From the NCBI RefSeq assembly GCF_000350225.1, contig NW_005178620.1:286729-350728 (forward strand): a stretch of DNA of 64,000 nucleotides, written 5' to 3'. The position numbers and the translations under genes are program-made. How positions within the stretch are numbered: position 1 is the stretch's first letter; each line of letters starts with the position of its first letter. The notes beneath the pieces were generated by a model. It was not told where the DNA came from and did no database searches. It worked only from the letters and a program-made list of their open reading frames with translations. This document shows, one piece after another, positions 1 to 8,899 of the stretch. The stretch comes from Chondrus crispus. Lineage: Eukaryota > Rhodophyta > Florideophyceae > Gigartinales > Gigartinaceae.

Positions 1-944
1 GCACGCTCTTCCTAGCTGTTGCACACCAGTCTGGGCTAGTTCTATCACCACGCGGCTTAGTAAGCCCGTCTGGGAGATTCTACACAAGGGCATTGATGGG
101 AATCTAATAGCGATGAATTACGGTGTTTACGAAGAGGCTGGGGCTCATTCTGTACGGATAGCGGTCGTGCCGGACTGTCACGAGCCTCGGAAAGTGCCCT
201 TTGGAGATGTGCAATAGTGGTGGTGGGTATGTCGACAGACGAATATCGTGGTGCAGACGACTGCTCAGTGCTGCAATATCTAGGGATGTTTCTGAAAGCC
301 ACTTGGTGGTTGTCAGAAGCTGCAGAAGTGTCGAAACAGTATTCTGCGTTATGCATATGACAAATCAATCCTATGAAGAGCTGTATGGCACAACAACGTT
401 CACCATATTAGGCAAATGCTCAATGTAGGTGCGTCACCAAGCAGTTTGTCGCGAAAAAATCTGATGAAACGTTGTTGCGAAACAATAAATGGCATCGAAG
501 AGCGATCCACCGGATACGTTCTTATCGTTAGATGGAGCAATACAAATGCGCTGATGTCACTCTCAGTCATAGTAAAAGTCAACACTGAGCGTAACGTGCA
601 GAAAAATAAAAATCAATCGACATGAAACACTGTTGCAGCCAACGGGACAGTGGTAATAGCACTGTTTCATGGCTCCACAGTATCATGAGGTGATTATGCA
701 TATTTACCACTCCAGGTCGCTAATCAGCAGCAACACATATTACAGGAGTTTCAGTGAATGTAGATGAAGGAATAGCGCGAACAAACCAATAACACGCATT
801 GTTCCAATACGTTAAAAAAAATACCGCAGAAATTCGAACACATTATTACAGATGATCTGAACACTAATATTATGCCTTCACAATACTGTATGAAACCGCC
901 CAAATTACTATTTTTGTTCTAATTATCAGGAAGATGCCCCTGCT
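1..944. other. No recognisable gene
   Basis: Moderately AT-rich sequence. Only short ORFs of about 60-100 codons occur on either strand, and none shows a recognisable motif, compositional bias or repeat. It may be the 5' flank of the ParB/dioxygenase gene downstream or decayed TE sequence; nothing here decides between these. Confidence 0.5.
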
Positions 945-1466
945 GTGATCAAGAAGGGCGTCCATGTCAAGCTGTTCGCAGTTGTGAGAGATGCAGTTAT
1001 GGAAGTGGGGACTGCGAAACTGTCTACAGCTGGGGACGAGAGTGAAATTGTGCAACGCAGACTACACTTGCATAAACTTCCCCAAACCGCGAAACAAGAC
1101 CTCGTGGTCGTAACGGGTGCATCGCTCACGACGAATGCAAGTAATCATCCCTATCCCTACAAATTCAATGGAGGTGAGGGACCACCTGAAAAATTATGTG
1201 ATTTGCACACTGCTGGCCTCTACTCCTGGGACACGAGGATGATGATTCCAGTAGAAGCTCAGGCCGAAGAAGAGAACAATCCTTCCGGTCTGAAAAGGTC
1301 GTGTGAATTACCGCCCGCACCGAGACCAGCTGACCAAAGACCGAAACCCGAAGAAGCAGGAAAAATGCAATTTGATACCGCTGCGACGGCCTTACGAGCC
1401 TCTGGTATCTCGGATGTAGAGGTGACGAAGCCATTGAAGTTACCCCTGCTATGCCTGCGCCAGTGA
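945..1466 (+). CDS. Hypothetical 173-aa ORF upstream of the ParB/dioxygenase gene
   Basis: An open frame of 173 codons whose product I do not recognise. The first ~80 residues have mixed composition; residues ~100-140 are rich in Pro, Glu and Lys, as in a disordered linker. It overlaps the start of the ParB-like gene by 16 bases in another frame. It could be an upstream exon or the frameshifted N-terminus of that gene, or a chance ORF. No signal peptide or membrane segment is visible. Function unknown. Confidence 0.3.
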   Translation: MIKKGVHVKLFAVVRDAVMEVGTAKLSTAGDESEIVQRRLHLHKLPQTAKQDLVVVTGASLTTNASNHPYPYKFNGGEGPPEKLCDLHTAGLYSWDTRMMIPVEAQAEEENNPSGLKRSCELPPAPRPADQRPKPEEAGKMQFDTAATALRASGISDVEVTKPLKLPLLCLRQ

Positions 1467-4400
1467 TTGACGTTGACAAAATGGTTCCTGCCGCACCAGA
1501 AGATGAGGATCTAGGTGATACGATCGAGCTCGCTGAGCATGAAAAAGATGTCAATATCCGCTGCTACGACATGTCTGCCTACGTGAGAGTGGAAGTGAGC
1601 GTTATGCTGTCCCAAGTTCTCCAGCCACCTTGTACACTTCGGAATACTGCAACCAAGTATGTCAAACGGCTTGAGGAGGGCTTCATAACCTACGGCTACG
1701 ACTACGGAAGCGGGTTGATGACAATAACTATTCGTCGTGTTGAGAACCCGAATGTGGGTGATGTGGACCTTGGTGGCCTCGTCATGGAAAATCGGTTGGC
1801 CGATGATGGGCACGGTAGTGAGGTCGTCTCAAGGTATTTGAGGGGTGATATACGTGCGGTTGTTGTCGATGGTCTTCATCGTCGACAGAGTATGAAGAAT
1901 ATATTGCATACTCGAGGTGAGGAACCCGGGCTGAAATGGCTACATGAACCGCTCCGTATGGTGCTTATTCTTCGCCGTGATGGGAAGGACATGAACAGCA
2001 CCGAGATGCTTCACCTTGGCTCCCATCGGAATCAGGTAGCATCGACAGTGCGTCTTTTCGAGAGCTTGAAAGAACATATTCGCGGTGTCCTGTCCTATCT
2101 CAAGTCTTTCGCATTAGAAACTGGCCTCACCGTCGATGAAGTAAGGCCGTCGAATGTTGCCGCAGAGATGTGCACATCGGAGATTATTCCGAACATGAAG
2201 AAGCCCACGTATCGCCGCTACGCAAGGATTGCCAAGATTTTCGCGAAATATCCCCGTGCATTTGATAGGCTGTTGTCCTTCAAACCCGATGAGCGACCGA
2301 AGATTGGGGCTGTGCATCTTGACCACAGCAAGTTTTACGAGGTCGATGAGTGCAGTGTTATGCTCTTCCTGGATAGCATACATGCATATGTCCGCAACCC
2401 TGCATCTTCAGGGGCATTTGACGCAACTCCCTTCTTTGGAACGGCTATGGAACTTTACCAGATTTGTCGCCGTAAGCTCAACCTATATGGCATTCCAGGA
2501 CGACTGTCCTTTTCGGAGTTCCTAGAAGTACAAGTGAAGCAACCAAAAAACAAGACAAGTTCCATTGGTGATCTTTTCGTGAACAGTATGAGATTGTTTT
2601 CCAGCAAGAAGGTAGATGAAGATAAGAACTCGCAGAGATCCTCACGTTTTGGTTCAAGGATTACCTCCCATTTCGAGCCGAAACAAGCCGGGAATAAGCC
2701 CAAGGCAGCGCCAGCGGCAGGTGCATCGACTTCTACAGCGGCAGTGCCATCTTCCGTCGTCGTCAAGTCAAACGGCTCTGGTGGTGCGAAGACACCCGTG
2801 CTGTCACCCGCGAAAACAGGCTCGAGGACGCCCATCACATCATCTCCCGAACCAGCCCCATCTCGTCGCAGTGGTCGTAAGCGGAAAGCTTCACCTCCTC
2901 CTTCACCTCCTATTAAAGTCTTCACCACGACTGAATCCCGTCCAAAGGCGAAGAAGAAGGCGAAGAAGAAGGCCACTTGGGCCAAGCAGACTGCCACGAA
3001 CACACCGCTTTCTGTCCAACCTGTCCGACCTCCGATCGAAATTGTTGATACGGACGGGTCTCGTGAGCCCCTCCTACGCAAATCTGAAGTGCTTTTCGAT
3101 GAATTCTTGCCTCCTCTGCTCCCTGTCGGTTACAGAGATGCACCCGTTTACCGTGGTGAGGTTGACCCTTGGTGGAAAGATGCCCTGCTGAGGACTCCCT
3201 CCGAAGTCGTCTCTATTGCCAATAAAGTGCAAGCCGACGGAGGCGAATTGCACCACACTCCATTGCTAGGAGCTTTGCATATTCCCTTAGGTCATAGAGC
3301 TCACAATTTCGTGGACGTTGAAGATTTGACCTATATGCATCGAGTGGCCTGGCTCATGGCTGCTCAAAAGCAGCACCTCGAATCAGTGAGGCAGGCAAAC
3401 CCCGTTTTGGGTGACTCAGAAAGTGAGCTAGATTGGGATACGGTAACGTCGTCCTTTGAAAAAGACGAAGGTAGGGCATACTTTATGAGGAAAGGAATGC
3501 TACTGCAGGAGCGTGGGTTCTGCATACTGGAAGGTTTTGCAGAACCACACTCGCTGGCCAAAGAAGTGATACAGGCCCGGCAACCCCCTCTTAGCATTGT
3601 GAACACGGACACTGGTATTCAGGAGCTATTCGACCACTATCTTTCAACGTTTCCAGGAGAGAATGCGCTGAAAAAGGAGAAGAATCGCACTCTTTGGAAC
3701 CCGATAGTCAACTTGGGGGAGTCAGAAGGTGATAAGAAATCCCGGAACGAAGACAAGGCCCGTTATTCCAGCACCAGGATGTTGCTCATGGAAGAAACCG
3801 AAGAAAACCCAGAAAATGTGTGGGCCTCTGTTCGTCGAGCTATGCTTGATGCATGGTTGGGGCAGTTGGCTGTACTGATTGGGCTCACAGATGGAGTGTT
3901 TGGAAAGATGCGCATGCCGGTGACAGGCAGACGCCTACTTTTAACTGGCAATAATTGCCCTCGCCAAGTACCGCACAACGATTTTCAGGTGCGAAGTCGG
4001 AATGAGCAAGATAAGTGCTCGGGGTACTTCCTCATGGTGAACGGTAATGACCCCTTCCCTATCTGGTTCTGTGAGTACTCTCATAAGTTTGTATTCAAGT
4101 CCGTGGTTGAGCTGGGACACTTGTCAAGAGGTTTGACACTACGCAAACTCACCGTTCCCCCTTCTCCGTATTTGTCGGTCATGGTTATGCAACGCATGCT
4201 GGCGCAGGTTATGAAAGTCGCCTATCAAATAAGCTCACCACTCGCTACCACCTCTATTTCATTCCAGAAGACGTATCTCTCCCTGATTCAGTAGCATTTG
4301 CCTTCGGGGATTCGCTGAGGTTCGAAGGGGACGATGTTTTGGAAATAATCGAGAAGGAGCTGTGTGAAAAGGGGACAGAAGGTGAGAATAGGATAGAAAG

Positions 4401-4602
4401 GACCGCTGCCAGAATTGGGCCATTGGCGGGAGAGCACAATGATGAGGACGGAAATGATGTGGATAGAAGCCGCGGCGAAAGAAATGCCAATGCTGATGAT
4501 GATGAAGACAGCGAATGGAATGCCAGTGCTGATGATGACGATGACGATTTCCAGACCAAAGGCGATGCAAGCGATGGTGATTCTTGCTTAACAGTTCAAT
4601 AA
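1451..4602 (+). CDS. ParB-like domain fused to 2OG-Fe(II) dioxygenase-like domain (frame change near 4157)
   Basis: The main frame gives 947 aa (1451-4294). Residues ~50-290 resemble a ParB/sulfiredoxin-like fold, with VVVDGLHRR at 138-146 and an RRDG...LGSHRNQVAS segment after it. Residues ~390-540 are a low-complexity Ser/Pro/Lys linker with KKKAKKK, probably nuclear. From ~650 the protein resembles a 2OG-Fe(II) dioxygenase: GFCILEGF, then HND (H842, D844), the first two iron ligands. In the main frame the end is unconvincing. In the frame entered at a C5 run (4157-4161) the sequence reads VGHGYATHAGAGY and then TRYHLYF, as expected for the distal His and the 2OG-binding Arg, and runs on through an acidic tail to 4602. 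I infer one ~1050-aa protein with a 1-nt indel. ParB and dioxygenase domains both occur in DNA base-modification systems; substrate unknown. Confidence 0.6.
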
Positions 4603-4921
4603 AATCCTTCCGCCAACTGCCTTCACCCCTGAGCAAATCGATGCCCTTAATGCTATGCTGCAGATGTCAGGAGGTTACTTGTTTTGTTGTTCCTTCTTTT
4701 GTGTTGTTGGTGGGATGCTGAAAGTCGTCTTTGGGAGGAAGGGAGGAAAGTTGCAATAGAGAATCATGTTCGTCATCCGGGTCAGTGGCAATAATGGGAT
4801 GGTCATTGTCGTAGATGTCGTGGTGGTGTTCCTGATCGACGTGGACAGCAACAAGTGTGATCAAGTAAATTTAGCCAAAGCACTGTTCGGGCGAACAGTC
4901 GGGATTTGCTGGTCATGGTTC
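4603..4921. other. No gene seen before the assembly gap
   Basis: About 320 bases between the acidic C-terminus of the ParB/dioxygenase frame and the run of Ns. It is T/G-rich with short simple-sequence stretches. No supportable coding or structural feature. Confidence 0.5.
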
Positions 4922-5576
4922 NNNNNNNNNNNNNNNNNNNNNNNNNNNNNNNNNNNNNNNNNNNNNNNNNNNNNNNNNNNNNNNNNNNNNNNNNNNNNNN
5001 NNNNNNNNNNNNNNNNNNNNNNNNNNNNNNNNNNNNNNNNNNNNNNNNNNNNNNNNNNNNNNNNNNNNNNNNNNNNNNNNNNNNNNNNNNNNNNNNNNNN
5101 NNNNNNNNNNNNNNNNNNNNNNNNNNNNNNNNNNNNNNNNNNNNNNNNNNNNNNNNNNNNNNNNNNNNNNNNNNNNNNNNNNNNNNNNNNNNNNNNNNNN
5201 NNNNNNNNNNNNNNNNNNNNNNNNNNNNNNNNNNNNNNNNNNNNNNNNNNNNNNNNNNNNNNNNNNNNNNNNNNNNNNNNNNNNNNNNNNNNNNNNNNNN
5301 NNNNNNNNNNNNNNNNNNNNNNNNNNNNNNNNNNNNNNNNNNNNNNNNNNNNNNNNNNNNNNNNNNNNNNNNNNNNNNNNNNNNNNNNNNNNNNNNNNNN
5401 NNNNNNNNNNNNNNNNNNNNNNNNNNNNNNNNNNNNNNNNNNNNNNNNNNNNNNNNNNNNNNNNNNNNNNNNNNNNNNNNNNNNNNNNNNNNNNNNNNNN
5501 NNNNNNNNNNNNNNNNNNNNNNNNNNNNNNNNNNNNNNNNNNNNNNNNNNNNNNNNNNNNNNNNNNNNNNNNNNNN
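4922..5576. other. Assembly gap (655 Ns)
   Basis: A run of 655 N characters. It falls just outside the left terminal repeat of the Ulp1/helicase element, which suggests the assembler failed in the repeated terminus. Reading frames that span it are artefacts. Confidence 0.99.
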
Positions 5577-5800
5577 TCTTGAAGTATGTCCAGGGGGCGC
5601 TTCAGAGGAGGGGCAGGTACTGTACTGTGCGCATGTACAGTATCCTCATTTTGAGTTTCGAGTACCAAAAAAAAGGGTTCGAAACTCATTTTGAGTTTCG
5701 AGTACCAAAAAAAGGGGCTCGAACGTCCAAATGACGATCCAACCCCTGAAAAAAGGGACCCGAAACTCAAAATGAGTTTCGAATGATTTTCACTCACTTT
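5577..5800. repeat. Left inverted terminal repeat with palindromic subrepeats
   Basis: Contains GTACTGTACTGTGCGCATGT preceded by a block ending GGGGGCGCTTCAGAGGAGG. Both are reverse complements of segments at 12190-12250 and 12430-12480. It also holds several copies of a palindrome of the form CGAAACTCA-WWW-TGAGTTTCG next to poly(A) tracts. The outer part is lost in the gap. Confidence 0.7.
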
Positions 5801-6220
5801 TTTCAAGGGTTGGATCGGAAAATGAGCGTTCTGTGCAGTTCTTCGCGCCAGAGCCTGAATATAATTCCGAATTTACCGGAATTTTGCACCCTTCACGACC
5901 TTTCTGTAGCACGAAAGACCTATTGCAGAGCGACGTCCCGAGTGGAGAGCAGCTTGGATATTGGATTCTGGTGCTGATACCGTCTCAGTTTGAACTCAAT
6001 TTTAGAAATCCTTCGAGTTTGCGACCTTTGGCAATTCCATTGTTTCGACTTGGGATTCCTTTACATCTCTGCGATCAAGCGTCCTCTACCTTGTTTCCTA
6101 ATACATCCACACTTTCTCGGTTCTCTCCCTCTCCGTCAAATTTCTTCCATAGCCTAATTGGCATCTTCGATCTTCAGCTAGGATTGTCGCACACTGCGGC
6201 CGCTGTTCGCAATTTCCGAC

Positions 6221-6835
6221 ATGTCCCCCCGAAAATTGAAGAAGCGCAGCTCTTCTCCTCCGACAGCCGATGCGGAGGGGAAGAAAAGGATCCGTAGGTC
6301 GCCGAGGTCACCTAAGCCACCAATATCCAAATCTCCTCACCCGAAAAAGAGCATTGTGATGATGTCCGCGGTGAGGCCACCTCAACACACAAAAATGCGC
6401 AGGAGATTGGACTTTGCAGAAGAAATCGGAGAAGGAACGGAAACCGATGGGAACACATCAAGTGAAGAAGCAGTCGAAATCCCGCTACCTCCTTTGAAGT
6501 CAATTCGAATCAACATTGACAAGTCGAGCAAGGACTACATGGGTGTGATAAAAAAGAAGACTCAAGGAAAGAGGACCCAAGGAAAGAAGACCCAAGGACA
6601 GAAGACCCAAGGAAAGAAGACCCAAGGAAAGAAGACAAATACGAAGAATACCGCCATAAAAACCTCCGAAGAAGAGATAGACTTGATTTCTTCGGGCTCT
6701 TCGGTTGAGGTGATAGACGGGAACGGCAAGTCCATCACTCCCGTCAGCGGCGATTCGAGGCCCCCCCAAAGAGATAATTCGAGTAGCAGTTCTGTCCTCT
6801 CGTTCAAACTCTCAATGGACACAGTCAGTTTCTAA
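6221..6835 (+). CDS. Lys/Ser-rich N-terminal part of the Ulp1-type protein
   Basis: A 204-aa frame starting MSPRKLKKRSSSPP, strongly basic and low in complexity. Residues ~111-143 are a KKTQG-type pentapeptide repeat encoded by tandem 15-bp units. It looks disordered and nuclear, like the N-terminal tails of SUMO-protease-like proteins. The next frame (from ~6795) reads on without a gap as SQFLTKTDCEEILKQP, which resembles the lead-in of a Ulp1 domain. I therefore infer one gene broken by a small indel near 6795-6815. The start is the first ATG after a 400-bp stretch without ORFs. Confidence 0.5.
   Translation: MSPRKLKKRSSSPPTADAEGKKRIRRSPRSPKPPISKSPHPKKSIVMMSAVRPPQHTKMRRRLDFAEEIGEGTETDGNTSSEEAVEIPLPPLKSIRINIDKSSKDYMGVIKKKTQGKRTQGKKTQGQKTQGKKTQGKKTNTKNTAIKTSEEEIDLISSGSSVEVIDGNGKSITPVSGDSRPPQRDNSSSSSVLSFKLSMDTVSF
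6553..6640 (+). repeat. 15-bp coding tandem repeat (about 6 units)
   Basis: Units close to AAGAAGACCCAAGGA repeat in frame and encode KKTQG. Variants (CTC for CCC, AGG for AAG, GGACAG) show slight divergence. Such a tract expands and contracts by slippage. Confidence 0.8.
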
Positions 6836-6858
6836 CAAAAACTGACTGCGAAGAGATA

Positions 6859-8622
6859 TTGAAGCAACCCCATGCTTTCATCTCTTCGGATGCTCTTTTG
6901 TGGTTCATGTCTTCGGTGGGGCTCAGCAAGTACGATACGGCCAAGCATTATTTATTCGATATCATCCATCGCTCAAGTGCATACATGTGCAGCCAAGGTG
7001 GACCTTCCATGCCCCTAGGCTACTCTATGAGTCGGAAGACGGCAGAAGCAGTTCTCAAAAAGGATGCCGTTGTCTACGTCCCACTTCACTTTCGAGAGCA
7101 CTTCTCCCTGGTCGTCATCGAGGGTCTTTCTCAATTTTTGTCATGCGTCGAGAGGGAGGGCTGTGAATGCTCGACTCTGAAAGCTATCAAAGCTTGTCAT
7201 TATGACAGCCTCGCTCTTTACACAACACATAAAATAGGCGTTGTGAAGAAAGCTGTGTCAAGGCTGGTTCAAGATTGTCTTCTTTCAATTGGACTCAATT
7301 CTTCCGAGTCGAATATCGAAGCGCACATTTCGATATCTCGCATCACAAAAAAGAAGGATCAGCCGTCCGGCCATGTGACTTGTGGACCATTTGTCGCACT
7401 ATACTTCAGGCAACATCTGCACAACATTCCCTTGCAATCAAACAAGGAGGAGAGGAGAAAACTGCTGCTGGACATGCTACACAACCTTCAGCACGAAGTG
7501 GCGTTGAAATACGACTCCTTCCTCATACGCAAGGGTGTCTCAACGCCACAGTGGAGTCCGACTGCTGGGAAGCGCACACGGAAATGCTCGTTAGATTCCA
7601 TAACAGACGAGCTCGATGAGAACTACTATCGCATCGAGCTCGACTCCGTTATAGAATCAAAGTCTCCCGCGGACCTTCTTCAGCTATGCAACCATTGGAT
7701 TGATAGTTGCCTTTGGAACGCATGCGGGAAAGACAGGGAGAAAATTCCGATGCGCGAAGAATCTGAAAAAGTATTGTTGAAAACTAAGTTCAAGGTTCTT
7801 TATGCCGATAAGGTCAAAAAAGGCCCCAAGATTCGCCCAGGGCTCCGTAGAACTGTATTTTCGTTAAGCATGGGGGCAATACTGCAAGCCGTGGATTGCT
7901 GTTATGCTCTGCCGGGAGGAGATGCATCGGAGCACATATTCATTGCTATGCAAACCTATCCACAGTCGGAAGTTTGGTGTAGAGCATGTGACCTTCTTTT
8001 CAACGCCGGTTCTTGTTCGAAGATCACTATCGGCGAGGAGGGAGATTCTTCGAAAGCATCGCCGCTTCAAAAATATGTTCGTCAGCTCTTCTACATTTTT
8101 CAAGGAAGTAGGAAGTCTTCCAAGCATATTTCGAAGAAGTTCAGCTCACGAAGTCGAGTCATCATGCAAGAGATAAGCGTCCACGTCGTCGCCATTGTGG
8201 AATACACTTTGCAATGCGTGGACCTTGTCGTCTCCGATTCGTCTATGTCTGCTTCCGAAAAAGACAAGACACTGGCCATCCAGTTCGAAAACATCGGCTT
8301 CGTCGAATCAGAGCATGCGCCGCATCGTAATTCAGGCCGTTTTGTTCAAAAACTCCGAATTTGTATCAGAAGAAACATTCGGGAAGGCCACATTCATGCG
8401 AATGAGATCTTCATTGGAACTCGGCGTGAGAATCATGAACGCTTCGGCCCTGCGTGTGGCTCAAGGATACAAGAAAGATACCGCAAGGGCTGTGCAAACG
8501 TCAAAAAGCACCGTCGTGCCCTCACCCTTCCTTCTTCGAGAAATACCGCATGCGGTATTTGCAGAAACGCTTTCTGCTATCGAAGACCGAATGCAGTCTG
8601 TTCTTGGTTGTGCAGTTGGTAG
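6859..8622 (+). CDS. Ulp1/C48-type cysteine protease-like protein
   Basis: A 587-aa frame. Residues ~70-190 match the C48 layout: VYVPLHFREHFSLVVIEG places the catalytic His at 81, HYDSL gives Asp at 116, and HVTCGPFVALYF gives the nucleophile Cys at 175. The family cleaves SUMO-like modifiers; proteins of this type are often carried by DNA transposons. Residues ~240-580 are unrecognised. Near 8310 the plausible coding signal moves to another frame that continues to 8860, so the last ~100 residues of this frame are probably not native. The next gene downstream is the helicase, in the same direction. Confidence 0.65.
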   Translation: MKQPHAFISSDALLWFMSSVGLSKYDTAKHYLFDIIHRSSAYMCSQGGPSMPLGYSMSRKTAEAVLKKDAVVYVPLHFREHFSLVVIEGLSQFLSCVEREGCECSTLKAIKACHYDSLALYTTHKIGVVKKAVSRLVQDCLLSIGLNSSESNIEAHISISRITKKKDQPSGHVTCGPFVALYFRQHLHNIPLQSNKEERRKLLLDMLHNLQHEVALKYDSFLIRKGVSTPQWSPTAGKRTRKCSLDSITDELDENYYRIELDSVIESKSPADLLQLCNHWIDSCLWNACGKDREKIPMREESEKVLLKTKFKVLYADKVKKGPKIRPGLRRTVFSLSMGAILQAVDCCYALPGGDASEHIFIAMQTYPQSEVWCRACDLLFNAGSCSKITIGEEGDSSKASPLQKYVRQLFYIFQGSRKSSKHISKKFSSRSRVIMQEISVHVVAIVEYTLQCVDLVVSDSSMSASEKDKTLAIQFENIGFVESEHAPHRNSGRFVQKLRICIRRNIREGHIHANEIFIGTRRENHERFGPACGSRIQERYRKGCANVKKHRRALTLPSSRNTACGICRNAFCYRRPNAVCSWLCSW

Positions 8623-8860
8623 TGACACTCTGAAAGGCGTACAGAAGCTTTTTTCTTTCTCCAATCAGTGCTTTGCTGCATATCACGGATTAGCGCCCCC
8701 TGAGGAGATTAAATTGGCCTCTTTAAAGGATCTTGATCATGAGCCCGAACAGAAAGAGGCCATTGTTCTGGAAACGCCAAACAAAGATGAAGCATTGAAG
8801 AGAATCGAAATTGATCTTAAAGAAGACTTCCGAACTCAAGTTCGGCAGAAGACGAATTAA
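8195..8860 (+). CDS. Probable C-terminal continuation of the Ulp1-type protein
   Basis: A 221-aa frame overlapping the protease frame. From ~8310 it reads as ordinary protein: FVSEETFGKATFMRM, then Leu-rich helical stretches, then a charged tail ending at 8860. The preceding frame loses protein-like composition at the same place and becomes Arg- and Cys-rich, so I infer a 1-nt indel near 8310. No domain recognised. It ends 39 bases before the helicase frame. Confidence 0.4.
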   Translation: MWNTLCNAWTLSSPIRLCLLPKKTRHWPSSSKTSASSNQSMRRIVIQAVLFKNSEFVSEETFGKATFMRMRSSLELGVRIMNASALRVAQGYKKDTARAVQTSKSTVVPSPFLLREIPHAVFAETLSAIEDRMQSVLGCAVGSDTLKGVQKLFSFSNQCFAAYHGLAPPEEIKLASLKDLDHEPEQKEAIVLETPNKDEALKRIEIDLKEDFRTQVRQKTN

Positions 8861-8899
8861 GACAGAAGAACTCAAGTTCCGGAGAAATCGAATGAAGGC

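Noticed and set aside
4766..5806. Long open frames across 4.8-5.8 kb on both strands
   Set aside because: They are open only because they run through 655 Ns.
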